NCBI RefSeq assembly: GCF_900090195.1
Contig: NZ_LT607803.1
Span: forward strand, 5,296,229 to 5,360,228
Source of the DNA: Variovorax sp. HW608
Lineage (GTDB): Bacteria; Pseudomonadota; Gammaproteobacteria; Burkholderiales; Burkholderiaceae_C
Direction of reading: 5' to 3'
Length of the DNA stretch: 64,000 bases
Shown piece after piece: positions 1 through 8,878 of this stretch. Positions within the stretch are counted from its first letter, which is position 1; the number at the start of each line of letters is the position of its first letter. Under the pieces are notes generated by a model. The model had not been told where the DNA came from and searched no databases. It was given only the letters and a program-made list of their open reading frames with translations. The translations under genes and the position numbers were made by a program.

Positions 1-1
1 G

Positions 2-1213
2 CGGGTGATGGCGCGGGACGGGCTGCGCGTGCTGGGCGTGGCGCAGGCCACCTTTGGCGCAGCCCCGCTGCCTGGCATCCAGCACGATTTCGATTTCCGC
101 TTCCTGGGCCTCGTGGGGCTCGAAGACCCGGTGCGCCCCGAGGTGCCCCAGGCCATTGCCGAGTGCAGGCAAGCCGGCATCCGCGTCGTGATGATGACCG
201 GCGACCATTCGGCCACCGCGATTTCCGTGGCGCGGCAGGCGGGCCTCGACGCCGATGGGGCGGTCGTCACCGGGGTCGAGCTGGCGGAGCTCTCGGATGA
301 AGCGCTCGCGGCGCGCCTGGCCGAAACGCACATCTTCTCCCGCGTCCAGCCCGACCAGAAGCTGAGGCTGGTGCGCGCCTTCGACGCCCGGGGCGACGTG
401 GTGGCCATGACGGGCGACGGCGTGAACGATGCCCCGGCGCTGAAGGCGGCCCACATCGGGGTGGCGATGGGCGCGCGCGGCACCGAGGTGGCCCGCGAGG
501 CGGCCGCGCTGGTCCTCCTGAATGACGACTTCGCCTCGCTGGTGACCGCGGTGCGCTACGGGCGCCGGGTGTTCGCGAACCTGCGCAAGGCGCTCGTGTT
601 CGTGGTGGCCGCGCATGTGCCGATCGTCGGCCTGTCGATCGCGCCGCTGCTGCTGGGCTGGCCGCTGCTGCTGATGCCGGTGCACATCCTGTTCCTGCAG
701 CTCATCATCGATCCGGCCTGCTCGGTGGTGTTCGAGGCCCAGCCGCTGGAGCCCGATGCCATGAAGAGGCCGCCGCGCCGCGCGGACCAGCGCCTGTTCG
801 ACCAGGCGGTGCTGGTCCGCGGGCTTTGGCAAGGTGCCGGCCTGCTCGCGCTGCTGGTCGCCCTGTATGTCGGCGTCCGACTTCTGGCCCCGGAGGGCGA
901 GCGCGACGACCTGGCGCGGACCTTGACCTTCGTGGTCCTGGTCCTGTCCAACTTGGCGTTGATCCAGGCCAACCGTTCCTGGGGCCGCGGTGTCGCGCGG
1001 GTCGACGGCGAGTCCGGCAGGGAGTTTCGCTGGATCGTGCTGGCCACGATCGCCTTGCTGGGTGTGGTGCTCGCGGTGCCGGCGCTCGGACGGCTGTTCT
1101 CGTTCGTGCAGCCTTCGCCGATCTTGCTGCTCGCGGCGCTGGGCGGGTCGGCCTTGAGCTGGATGTGGTTCGAAGGCGTCAAGTGGGGATTGAGGGGGCG
1201 CCCCGTGCGTTAA
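2..1213 (+). CDS. Cation-transporting P-type ATPase, C-terminal part (5' truncated by window edge)
   Basis: This is the last ~400 residues of an inner-membrane P-type ATPase; the N-terminal half, including the phosphorylated DKTGT loop, lies outside the window. Visible are the HAD-domain segment MMTGDHSATA, the hinge motif MTGDGVNDAPALKAAHIGVAMG, and then several hydrophobic helices of the C-terminal cation-ATPase domain (for example LLLMPVHILFLQLIIDP). The helix-rich tail fits the P2-type (Ca/Mg/Na-like) group better than heavy-metal CPx pumps, but the ion cannot be told. The open frame continues to the edge, so any internal start near base 5 is not the real one. Confidence 0.9.
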   Translation, partial: RVMARDGLRVLGVAQATFGAAPLPGIQHDFDFRFLGLVGLEDPVRPEVPQAIAECRQAGIRVVMMTGDHSATAISVARQAGLDADGAVVTGVELAELSDEALAARLAETHIFSRVQPDQKLRLVRAFDARGDVVAMTGDGVNDAPALKAAHIGVAMGARGTEVAREAAALVLLNDDFASLVTAVRYGRRVFANLRKALVFVVAAHVPIVGLSIAPLLLGWPLLLMPVHILFLQLIIDPACSVVFEAQPLEPDAMKRPPRRADQRLFDQAVLVRGLWQGAGLLALLVALYVGVRLLAPEGERDDLARTLTFVVLVLSNLALIQANRSWGRGVARVDGESGREFRWIVLATIALLGVVLAVPALGRLFSFVQPSPILLLAALGGSALSWMWFEGVKWGLRGRPVR

Positions 1214-1259
1214 GAAAACGCTAAGAGCCCGGCGACACGATGCCCATCGAGGAGTCGCC

Positions 1260-1682
1260 ATGAGCTTTTTGAAACCGTTCTCGAAACCCCATCGTTCGCG
1301 CGTCGTCGCGGCCTGTCTGGCCGCCGCGGCCATGGTCCCCGTCGCAGGCGCCGCCACCCCCGCCGATCTGCTCGCCGGCTACGGCGAGCAGGCAGGCGCT
1401 GCGCCGAACCCGGATCGCGGCCAGTCGTTGTTCAACAGCCGCCATGGGCGCGAGTGGAGTTGCGCCGCCTGCCATGGCGCCGTGCCCACCGCACCGGGCC
1501 GGCATGCGGCCACCGGCAAGCCGATCGCCGCGCTCGCGCCTGCTTTCAATCCCGAGCGATTCACCGACGCTGCCAGGGCCGACAAATGGTTTCGCCGCAA
1601 CTGCAACGACGTCATGGGGCGCGAATGCACGGCAGCGGAAAAGGCCGATGTGCTCGGCTGGCTGATGACGCTGAAGCCATGA
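1260..1682 (+). CDS. DUF1924 monohaem cytochrome c (SHP-like)
   Basis: A 140-residue exported cytochrome c. A signal peptide (positively charged start, then AACLAAAAMVPVAGAA) precedes a single haem motif, Cys68-Ala-Ala-Cys71-His72. The arrangement and length fit the DUF1924 family, related to the sphaeroides haem protein. It probably carries electrons in the periplasm. It overlaps the next gene by ATGA and belongs to a cytochrome set (1260-2852) followed by a two-component system. Such sets are often seen beside QseBC-like pairs; the electron donor and acceptor are unknown. Confidence 0.88.
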   Translation: MSFLKPFSKPHRSRVVAACLAAAAMVPVAGAATPADLLAGYGEQAGAAPNPDRGQSLFNSRHGREWSCAACHGAVPTAPGRHAATGKPIAALAPAFNPERFTDAARADKWFRRNCNDVMGRECTAAEKADVLGWLMTLKP

Positions 1683-2149
1683 GTGCCCGTCGACTTGGCT
1701 GGGTCGGGCTGGCCGTCGCCCTGCTCGGCGCGCAGGTTTGGGCGGACGAGGGGGCCCGTTCCGCGCGGGTGCCCCTGCTGCCGAAGTACACCCAGGAATG
1801 CGCGGCCTGCCACATCGCCTATCCGCCCGGCCTGATGCCGGCCGCCTCGTGGCAGCGCGTGACGGCGAACCTGCCGCGCCACTACGGCACTGATGCCTTG
1901 CTCGACCCCGCCACGGTGAGCGCGCTGGCCGACTGGCTGACGGCGAATGCGGCGCGCGACGGGCGCAGGAGCGAGCCGCCGCCCGACGACCGCATCACGC
2001 GTTCAGCCTGGTTCATCCGCAAACACCGCGAGGTCGCTGCCGCCACCTGGAAGCTGCCGAGCGTCAGGAGCGCCGCGAACTGCGCGGCCTGCCACACCCA
2101 AGCCGATCAAGGAGATTTCAATGAACACCATGTCCGCATCCCCCGATGA
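1679..2149 (+). CDS. Dihaem cytochrome c
   Basis: A 156-residue exported protein with two haem-binding sites, Cys41-Ala-Ala-Cys44-His45 and Cys135-Ala-Ala-Cys138-His139, after an N-terminal hydrophobic signal (LGWVGLAVALLGAQVWA). This matches the small dihaem cytochrome c (DHC) family. The ATG overlaps the TGA of the upstream cytochrome gene, and its 3' end overlaps the b-type cytochrome gene by 29 bases, so the three are one transcription unit. It probably relays electrons between the membrane cytochrome b and the soluble DUF1924 cytochrome; that direction is inference. Confidence 0.88.
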   Translation: MSARRLGWVGLAVALLGAQVWADEGARSARVPLLPKYTQECAACHIAYPPGLMPAASWQRVTANLPRHYGTDALLDPATVSALADWLTANAARDGRRSEPPPDDRITRSAWFIRKHREVAAATWKLPSVRSAANCAACHTQADQGDFNEHHVRIPR

Positions 2150-2852
2150 GCGTCCCGCACCCGGGAAGGGGGCCGCAAGGGTCCTCGTTTGGGACCTGCC
2201 GGTGCGCGTCTTCCACTGGCTCATCGTGCTGTGCTTCGCCGGCGCCTACCTCACTGCCGAGCAGGAGCGCTGGCGCCTGGTCCACGTGACGCTCGGGTAC
2301 ACGCTGGCGGGCCTCGTCGCGTTCCGCCTGTTGTGGGGCGTGATCGGCACGCGCCACGCGCGCTTTTCGAGCTTCGTGCGCGGGCCGCGCGCCACCGTGG
2401 CCTATCTCGGCAGCATGCTTCGCGGTCGCACGGCGCATCACGTCGGACACAACCCGGCGGGCGCGCTCGCCATCGTCGCGCTGCTCGGACTGGCGCTGGC
2501 GGTCACGGCGTCGGGCTGGGCCAACTACCAGGACGTCGGCGGCAAGTGGCTCGAAGAGCTGCACGAGGCCGCGGCCAATCTCATGCTTGGCGTCGTCCTG
2601 CTGCACGTCGCCGGTGTGTTGCTCGCCAGCTGGATGCATCGCGACAACCTGGTCGGGGCCATGATCACGGGCCGCAAGCCCGGACGGCCCGAGGACGGCG
2701 TGCGCAGCGCCTGGCGCAGCGTCGGCATCCTCATGCTGGTGGCCGTCCTGGGTTTCTGGTGGACGCAGTGGCAGGGCATGCCGACCGGCATCTCCGGCGG
2801 CCCGGCGGTGGTGTCCGGCAAGGCCGTCGGCCCCGATCGCGACGACGACTGA
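2121..2852 (+). CDS. Cytochrome b561-type membrane protein
   Basis: A 243-residue integral membrane protein with about four hydrophobic helices plus a C-terminal anchor helix. Likely haem-ligating histidines are in VFHWLIVLC near the N-terminus, in HVTLGY, and in ELHEAAANLMLGVVLLHVAGV. It belongs to the bacterial b561 / Ni-Fe-hydrogenase b-subunit family. The start is ATG 2121 with AAGGAG at 2109-2114, six bases upstream, although the gene begins inside the dihaem cytochrome gene. It likely passes electrons from quinol to the two c-type cytochromes just upstream. Confidence 0.88.
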   Translation: MNTMSASPDERPAPGKGAARVLVWDLPVRVFHWLIVLCFAGAYLTAEQERWRLVHVTLGYTLAGLVAFRLLWGVIGTRHARFSSFVRGPRATVAYLGSMLRGRTAHHVGHNPAGALAIVALLGLALAVTASGWANYQDVGGKWLEELHEAAANLMLGVVLLHVAGVLLASWMHRDNLVGAMITGRKPGRPEDGVRSAWRSVGILMLVAVLGFWWTQWQGMPTGISGGPAVVSGKAVGPDRDDD

Positions 2853-2880
2853 GCCTCGCGTTTCGCGTACACAATTCCCT

Positions 2881-3549
2881 ATGCGCATCCTGCTGGCCGA
2901 AGACGACCCGCTGCTCGGCGACGGGCTGCGCGCCGGGCTTCGCCAGCTGGGTTTCCAGGTCGACTGGGTACGCGATGGCGAAGCGGCCGAACGCGAATTG
3001 CGCGCGGAGCCGTATGCCGCGGCCGTTCTCGACCTCGGCCTGCCGCTGAAGGACGGCTTGCCCGTGCTCGCCAGCGTGCGCAAGGCGGGCGTCTCGATGC
3101 CGATCCTCGTGCTCACCGCGCGCGACGCCGTTCCGGACCGCATCCGCGGACTCGATGTCGGCGCCGACGACTATGTCGTCAAGCCGGTCGACCTGCACGA
3201 ACTCGCGGCGCGGCTGCGCGCCCTGATCCGCCGCGCCCACGGCCAGCCCCAGGAACGCCTGCACGCGCAGGATGTCGTGCTCGACCCCGGCGCCCACGCC
3301 GTGCAGCGCGCCGGCGTGCCGGTGGCGCTGGCCTCCCGGGAGTTCGCGCTGCTGCATGCCTTGATGCTCAACGCCGGGCGCGTGCTGACGCGCGAGCAGC
3401 TCGAACAGCACCTCTACAGCTGGGGCCAGGAGGTGGAGAGCAATGCGGTCGAGGTGCATGTCCATCACCTGCGCCGCAAGCTCGGCGCCTCCCTGATCCA
3501 GACCGTGCGCGGCGTCGGCTACATGCTGCCGCGTGACCCCGCAAGCTGA
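2881..3549 (+). CDS. OmpR-family response regulator (QseB/PmrA-like)
   Basis: A 222-residue response regulator: receiver domain at residues 1-115 with the acidic pocket EDD near residue 7, phospho-acceptor Asp51 (LDLGLP) and a conserved Lys in the KPVDLHELAAR segment; winged-helix DNA-binding domain at ~125-220. It lies 28 bases after the cytochrome b gene and 6 bases before its histidine kinase, so the cytochromes and the pair may be co-transcribed. The sequence is closest in style to QseB/PmrA. The signal cannot be read from sequence. Confidence 0.9.
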   Translation: MRILLAEDDPLLGDGLRAGLRQLGFQVDWVRDGEAAERELRAEPYAAAVLDLGLPLKDGLPVLASVRKAGVSMPILVLTARDAVPDRIRGLDVGADDYVVKPVDLHELAARLRALIRRAHGQPQERLHAQDVVLDPGAHAVQRAGVPVALASREFALLHALMLNAGRVLTREQLEQHLYSWGQEVESNAVEVHVHHLRRKLGASLIQTVRGVGYMLPRDPAS

Positions 3550-3555
3550 AGGACG

Positions 3556-4893
3556 ATGCCCCGCTCGCTCCAAGGTCGCCTGTTGCTGCTGGTGCTCGGC
3601 CTGGTCATGGGCGTGTGGGTTGCCACCGCCGTGATGACGTGGCTCGACGTCCGCCATGAGCTGGACGAATTGCTCGACGGTCATCTGGCGCAAGGCGCTG
3701 CGCTGCTGGTGGCGCAACAGATGCGCGAGAACTCGGAAGAGGGCACCGACATCGAGGCGCCGACGCTGCACCGGTACGCGCCCAAGGTCGCCTTCCAGGT
3801 CTTCCACGAAGGCCACCTGACCCTGCGGTCCGCCAATGCGCCCCTGCTTCCGATGGTCGATGTGCACAAGCGCTTCCGTTCGGGGTTCCGGACCACCCTG
3901 ATCGACGGCGTGCGCTGGCGCGTGTTCGCCACCTACGGGGGCGAGCGCGACGTGCTGGTGTATGTGGGCGAGCGGGTGGATTCGAGGTCCTCCATTCTCT
4001 GGGCCGTGCTTCGAAGCACGCTCTGGCCGATGCTCGTCGCCTTGCCCCTGCTGGCGCTGGCCGTCTGGTGGGCGGTCCGGCGCGGCGTGACGCCGCTCAG
4101 GCAACTCGGCCGGATGCTGACGCAGCGCGAGCCGCAGGCCCTGGACCCGATCACGCTTGGCGGCGCGCCGTCGGAGATGGCGCCCATGCTCGACGCCCTG
4201 AACGGCTTGTTCCGGCGCATCGGGGAACTGATGGCGTCGGAGCGCCGCTTCACTGCCGACGCCGCGCACGAACTGCGCACGCCGATCGCCGCCATCCGGG
4301 CGCAGGCGCAGGTCGCGCTCGCCGAGACCGACGATGCCAGGCGAGGCCACGCGCTGCGGGCGACGGTGGCCGGCTGCGATCGGGCCGCGCATCTGGTCGA
4401 ACAGCTGTTGACACTGTCGCGTCTGGAGGGCGGCGCGGAACTCGAATCCAGGGCCCTGGAGCTCGGCGCCCTGGTCCGCGGCGTGGTGGCCGATGCCGCA
4501 CCCGCCGCGATCCGCAAGCGGCAGAACATCAAGGTCGATGCGGCGCAGACATGCCAGGTCCGGGGAGACCCCGCCATGTTCGCCGTGCTGGTGCGCAATC
4601 TGGTCGACAACGCGATCCGCTACAGCCCGCAAGGGGCGGATGTTCGCGTCGAACTCGCACGGCCCCCTGGCCACGTGCGCCTCCTCGTCGAGGACAGCGG
4701 CCCCGGCATGACCGAGGAAGAGATGGCGCGCTGCGGGGAGCGCTTCTTCCGCGTCCTGGGCAGCGGCGAAAGCGGCAGCGGCCTGGGCTGGTCGATCGTG
4801 CGGCGCATCGCATCGGTGCAGCAGGCGACGGTCGCCGTCTCGCGATCGCGCCGGCTCGGCGGGCTCGCGGTTACCGTCGACTGGGCCGCGTGA
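3556..4893 (+). CDS. Sensor histidine kinase (QseC-like)
   Basis: A 445-residue inner-membrane kinase with an N-terminal membrane helix (LLLLVLGLVMGVWVATAVM), a periplasmic sensor region of ~120 residues, a second helix near residues 155-178, then HAMP-like, HisKA and HATPase_c domains. The phosphorylated residue is His238 in AAHELRTP; the N-box is NLVDNAIRYSP and the G-boxes are EDSGPGM and GSGLGWSIV. It follows the response regulator by six bases and is its evident partner. It converges with the ETF-QO gene with only 16 bases between, where no clear terminator is seen. Confidence 0.9.
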   Translation: MPRSLQGRLLLLVLGLVMGVWVATAVMTWLDVRHELDELLDGHLAQGAALLVAQQMRENSEEGTDIEAPTLHRYAPKVAFQVFHEGHLTLRSANAPLLPMVDVHKRFRSGFRTTLIDGVRWRVFATYGGERDVLVYVGERVDSRSSILWAVLRSTLWPMLVALPLLALAVWWAVRRGVTPLRQLGRMLTQREPQALDPITLGGAPSEMAPMLDALNGLFRRIGELMASERRFTADAAHELRTPIAAIRAQAQVALAETDDARRGHALRATVAGCDRAAHLVEQLLTLSRLEGGAELESRALELGALVRGVVADAAPAAIRKRQNIKVDAAQTCQVRGDPAMFAVLVRNLVDNAIRYSPQGADVRVELARPPGHVRLLVEDSGPGMTEEEMARCGERFFRVLGSGESGSGLGWSIVRRIASVQQATVAVSRSRRLGGLAVTVDWAA

Positions 4894-4909
4894 CCCCGCC
4901 AGGGCTCAA

Positions 4910-6607
4910 CTACATGCCGACGTAGTTCGGCCCGCCGCCGCCTTCGGGCGTGACCCAGACGATGTTCTGCGTCGGGTCCTTGATGTCGCAGGTCTTGCAG
5001 TGCACGCAGTTCTGCGCGTTGATCTGCAGGCGCTCCTTGCCGCTTGCCTCATCCGGCACGAACTCGTAGACGCCGGCCGGGCAGTAGCGGCTTTCGGGGC
5101 CGGCGTACTCGGGCAGGTTGATCCGGGTCGGTACCGCCGGGTCTTTCAGCGTCAGGTGCGCGGGCTGGTTCTCCTCGTGGTTGGTGTTGCTGATGAACAC
5201 CGAGGAGAGCCGGTCGAAGGTCAGCTTGCCATCGGGCTTCGGGTAGTCGATCTTCTTCGAGGCCGACGCGCGCTTGAGCCGCTCGTGGTCGGGCTGGTCG
5301 CGGTGGATGGTCCATGGCACGTGACCGCGCAGCAGGAACTGCTCGATGCCGGTCATGATGGTGCCGACCGCGATGCCCTTCTTGAACCACTGCTTGAAGT
5401 TGCGCGCCTTCTTGAGCTCGGCGTGCAGCCAGCTGCGCTCGAAGGCGGCCGGGTAGCCCGTGAGCTCGTCGTGCTGGCGGCCCGCCATCACGGCGTCGAA
5501 GGCGGCCTCGGCCGCGAGCATGCCGGTCTTGATCGCGGCGTGGCTGCCCTTGATGCGGCTGGCGTTGAGGTAGCCGGCATCGCAGCCGACCAGCGCGCCG
5601 CCCGGGAACACCGTCTTGGGCAGCGAGAGCAGGCCGCCGGCGGTGATCGCGCGTGCGCCGTAGCTCAGGCGCTTCGGTGCCTTCAGGCCCTTGTCCTGGC
5701 CTTCGAAGTACCAGCGGATGTTGGGGTGCGTCTTGAAGCGCTGGAATTCCTCGAACGGGCTCAGGTACGGGTTCTGGTAGTCGAGACCGACCACGAAGCC
5801 GATGATCACCTGGTTGTTCTCGGCGTGATAGAGGAACGAGCCGCCGTAGGTGTCCGAGGGCAGCGGCCAGCCGGCGGTGTGCACCGCGAGGCCGGGCTCG
5901 TGGCGCGCGGGGTCGATCTCCCAGAGCTCCTTGATGCCGATGCCGTAGCTCTGCGGATCCTTGCCGGCGTCGAGCTGGTACTTGGCGATCAGCTGGCGAC
6001 CCAGGTGGCCGCGCGCGCCTTCGGCGAAGATCGTGTACTTGCCCAGGAGCTCCATGCCGAGCTGGAAGTTGTCGGTGGGCTCGCCGTCCTTGCCGATCCC
6101 CATGTTGCCGGTGGCGACGCCGCGCACCTTGCCGTCCTCGGTGTAGAGCACTTCGGCCGCCGGGAAGCCCGGGAAGATCTCGACGCCGAGCGCCTCGGCC
6201 TGCTGCGCCAGCCAGCGCACCACGTTGCCGAGGCTGACGATGTAGTTGCCCTCGTTGTGGAAGTTGTGGGGCAGCATGAAATTGGGGGTGCGGGTGGCGC
6301 CGGTCTCGGTCAACATCAGGAAGGTGTCCTGCGTGACGGGCTGGTTCAGCGGGGCGCCCATTTCTTCCCAGTCGGGGAGCAGCTCGTAGAGCGCGCGCGG
6401 ATCCATGATCGCGCCCGAGAGGATGTGCGCGCCGGGCTCGGAGCCCTTCTCGAGCACGACGACCGAGATCTCCTTGCCATGCGAGGCGGCGAGCTGCTTC
6501 AGCCGGATGGCCGTCGAGAGGCCTGCGGGGCCGGCACCGACCACCACCACGTCGTATTCCATGGATTCGCGGGGGCCGAACTGGGCAAGTATTTCGTCGT
6601 TCGTCAT
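4910..6607 (-). CDS. etfD: Electron transfer flavoprotein-ubiquinone oxidoreductase
   Basis: A 565-residue membrane-associated enzyme that takes electrons from ETF and reduces ubiquinone, linking acyl-CoA dehydrogenases to the respiratory chain. The FAD fingerprint VVGAGPAGLSTA lies near residue 20, and the C-terminal ferredoxin-like region carries the 4Fe-4S cysteines (ENxQNCVHCKTCDIKDP type). Length is normal for the family. I chose ATG 6607 (MTNDEILAQFG); the frame is open further upstream but that part has no family similarity. It fits functionally with the acyl-CoA dehydrogenase at 27-28 kb. No ETF subunit genes are in the window. Confidence 0.95.
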   Translation of the reverse strand: MTNDEILAQFGPRESMEYDVVVVGAGPAGLSTAIRLKQLAASHGKEISVVVLEKGSEPGAHILSGAIMDPRALYELLPDWEEMGAPLNQPVTQDTFLMLTETGATRTPNFMLPHNFHNEGNYIVSLGNVVRWLAQQAEALGVEIFPGFPAAEVLYTEDGKVRGVATGNMGIGKDGEPTDNFQLGMELLGKYTIFAEGARGHLGRQLIAKYQLDAGKDPQSYGIGIKELWEIDPARHEPGLAVHTAGWPLPSDTYGGSFLYHAENNQVIIGFVVGLDYQNPYLSPFEEFQRFKTHPNIRWYFEGQDKGLKAPKRLSYGARAITAGGLLSLPKTVFPGGALVGCDAGYLNASRIKGSHAAIKTGMLAAEAAFDAVMAGRQHDELTGYPAAFERSWLHAELKKARNFKQWFKKGIAVGTIMTGIEQFLLRGHVPWTIHRDQPDHERLKRASASKKIDYPKPDGKLTFDRLSSVFISNTNHEENQPAHLTLKDPAVPTRINLPEYAGPESRYCPAGVYEFVPDEASGKERLQINAQNCVHCKTCDIKDPTQNIVWVTPEGGGGPNYVGM

Positions 6608-6723
6608 GTGGGTCTCGTCGATAATGATTCGGGGGTGCGAGGCACCGCTGTGGCCGGGCCATTTTATGCGGCGGTTGCATGGGCCCCGAGCCGTCGCGTT
6701 GGCGACTCCCAAAGGATCTCCCC

Positions 6724-7506
6724 ATGGCGTACAGCATCGATCTTTCCGGCAGGGTGGCTTTCGTCACCGGCGCATCGAGCGGACTCGGCGCGCAGTTCTC
6801 CAAGGCGCTCGCGCGTGCGGGCGCGGCGGTGGTGCTTGCGAGCCGCAGCACCGACAAGCTCAAGGAGCTTCGCGCGCGCATCGAGGGCGAGGGCGGCGGC
6901 GCCCACGTGGTCGAGCTCGACGTCACCGACCAGGGCAGCATCAAGGCCGCGGTGGCGCGTGCCGAAACCGAGGTCGGGCCGATCGACATCCTCGTCAACA
7001 ACTCCGGCGTGAGCACCACGCAGCGCCTGCAGGAGGTCTCGGTCGAGGACTACGACTTCATCTTCGACACCAATGTCAAGGGCTCCTTCTTCGTCGCGCA
7101 GGAGGTCGGCAAGCGCATGCTCGCGCGCGCCAAGGGCGCGGCGCCGGGCACCTACATCGGCGGGCGCATCATCAACATCGCCTCGGTCGCCGCGCTCAAG
7201 GTGCTGCCCCAGATCGGCGTCTACTGCATGAGCAAGGCCGCCGTGGTGCAGATGACCCGTGCCATGGCGCTGGAGTGGGGGCGCTTCGGCATCAACGTCA
7301 ACGCGCTGTGCCCGGGCTACATCGCGACCGAACTCAACGAGGAGCACTGGTTTACCGACGGCGGACAGAAGCTCGTGGGCATGCTGCCGCGCAAGCGCAT
7401 CGGCAAGCCCGAGGACCTCGACGGGCTCATCGTGCTGCTCGCCAGCGGCGAAAGCCATTTCGTGAACGGCGCGGTCATCGCGGCGGACGACGGGTTCGCG
7501 CTCTAG
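6724..7506 (+). CDS. SDR-family NAD(P)-dependent oxidoreductase
   Basis: A 260-residue classical short-chain dehydrogenase. The cofactor motif TGASSGLG is at ~15-22, the structural NNSG motif in the ILVNNSGV stretch, and the catalytic Tyr167-x3-Lys171 pair in YCMSK. It resembles 3-oxoacyl-ACP/acetoacetyl-CoA reductase-like enzymes, but the substrate cannot be assigned. ATG 6724 is preceded by AAAGGA. It diverges from the ETF-QO gene and converges with the downstream histidine kinase gene with only four bases between their stops. Confidence 0.88.
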   Translation: MAYSIDLSGRVAFVTGASSGLGAQFSKALARAGAAVVLASRSTDKLKELRARIEGEGGGAHVVELDVTDQGSIKAAVARAETEVGPIDILVNNSGVSTTQRLQEVSVEDYDFIFDTNVKGSFFVAQEVGKRMLARAKGAAPGTYIGGRIINIASVAALKVLPQIGVYCMSKAAVVQMTRAMALEWGRFGINVNALCPGYIATELNEEHWFTDGGQKLVGMLPRKRIGKPEDLDGLIVLLASGESHFVNGAVIAADDGFAL

Positions 7507-7510
7507 ACGG

Positions 7511-8878
7511 TCACGCCGGCCGCAGGACGATCCGCGCTTCGAAGCCGGTCGATGCGCCCGGCGGCGGCGAGGCCAGTTCGAGCTGGCCGCCGAGCTTCTC
7601 GACGATGGTGTTCACGATCGACAGGCCCAGCCCGTAACCCGCGTGGTCCGAGCCGTGGCGTATGTGGCGCTGCTGCAGGGTGCGCAATTGTTCCGGGCTC
7701 ACGCCGGGCCCGAAATCGCGCACGCAGAGCGTGCAAGGCAACATCACCTCGATCGAGACGCGGCCCTTGCCGTAGCGCAGGGCGTTCTCGACCAGATTGC
7801 GCAACGCGATCGCGAGCGAATCGACGTCGCCGAGCGCGATCGGCGGTTCGCTGTCGGGCACCTTGAGCTTGAGGCGCTCGTTCGCGCCCGGGTCCTGCCA
7901 GAACTCCTGTGCGACCGTGCCGGCGAGCTGCACCAGGTCGATCCGCGCCCGCGACAGCGAGGCGCCGGACTCCGCCCGCGACAGCTGCAGAAGCTTTTCG
8001 GCGCGGTGGCCGAGCACCTGCAGGGCTTCGAGGGCGGCCACCACTTCCTCGCGTTTCAGCTCGTGTTCGAGCGCCGTCTGGAGCCGCAGCCGCGCCGCGG
8101 CGAGCGGCGTGCGCAGCTCGTGCGCCGCATTCGCGGCCAGTGCGCGCTCGACGTCGAGCGACTGCGACAGCCGCTCCAGCAACTGGTTGACGTGGTCGCC
8201 CACCGAGCGCAGTTCCTTGGGCAGGCCTGGCAGGCGGATCGGGCGCAGGTCGGTGCCGCTGCGCTGCTCGATCTCGGCGGCCAGCGCCTGCAGCCCGCGA
8301 AGCTCGCTGCGCGCGACATTGCGCAGCACCAGCGCCAAGAGCGGCAGAACCGCGACCAATGGAATGATCAGGCCCAGCAGGGTCCGATTGAGGGTGGAGC
8401 GGCGCGCGTCGAGCGGGTCGGCGACCTGGAAATAGAGGTCGCGCGTGGGGTGATGCACGGTGTAGATGCGCCACGGCTCGGCGTTCGCGAACCCGGGCGC
8501 CAGCGGCACGTCGAACGAGGTGTCGGCCGCCTCGGCGGAGCGCAGCAGGACGCGCTCGCCCGGGTCGACCACCTGGTAGATGACGGCGTTCGACGCGAAG
8601 AGCTGCGGCCGCGCGATCAGGGGCTTCGGCGCCTCCGGATGGGCGGCCTGCAGGCTGTCGAGCTCGTTCAGCGCCATCTCGAACATGCGGTGCGAGGCCT
8701 CGACGAGCTCGTTGTCGAAGTTGTGGTTGATCTCGCGGTCCACATACCAGACGACGCCGAGCACGCACAGCAGCCAGACGCCGCCGACCCACACGATGAG
8801 CGTGCGCGTCAGCCGGCCCGCGAGCGAATCGCGCTTGAGCGGCTGGGCTGTCGCCAGGCGCGGGAAGCCGAAGCTCAT
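7511..8878 (-). CDS. Sensor histidine kinase (PmrB/QseC-like)
   Basis: A 455-residue kinase: transmembrane helix ~27-46 (LIVWVGGVWLLCVLGVVWY), periplasmic domain ~47-165, second helix ~168-187 (LLGLIIPLVAVLPLLALVL), then HAMP, HisKA with phospho-acceptor His253 (NAAHELRTP), N-box NLVENALRYG and G-boxes DFGPGV and GYGLGLSIV. ATG 8878 overlaps the TGA of the response regulator gene (ATGA). The pair is divergent from an EptA-type gene, the arrangement expected for a PmrAB-like system controlling lipid A modification. Confidence 0.9.
   Translation of the reverse strand: MSFGFPRLATAQPLKRDSLAGRLTRTLIVWVGGVWLLCVLGVVWYVDREINHNFDNELVEASHRMFEMALNELDSLQAAHPEAPKPLIARPQLFASNAVIYQVVDPGERVLLRSAEAADTSFDVPLAPGFANAEPWRIYTVHHPTRDLYFQVADPLDARRSTLNRTLLGLIIPLVAVLPLLALVLRNVARSELRGLQALAAEIEQRSGTDLRPIRLPGLPKELRSVGDHVNQLLERLSQSLDVERALAANAAHELRTPLAAARLRLQTALEHELKREEVVAALEALQVLGHRAEKLLQLSRAESGASLSRARIDLVQLAGTVAQEFWQDPGANERLKLKVPDSEPPIALGDVDSLAIALRNLVENALRYGKGRVSIEVMLPCTLCVRDFGPGVSPEQLRTLQQRHIRHGSDHAGYGLGLSIVNTIVEKLGGQLELASPPPGASTGFEARIVLRPA

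Noticed and set aside
5000..7012. A 670-residue plus-strand frame opposite ETF-QO
   Set aside because: Rich in Arg/Val/Ala with no motif; ETF-QO on the minus strand is unambiguous.
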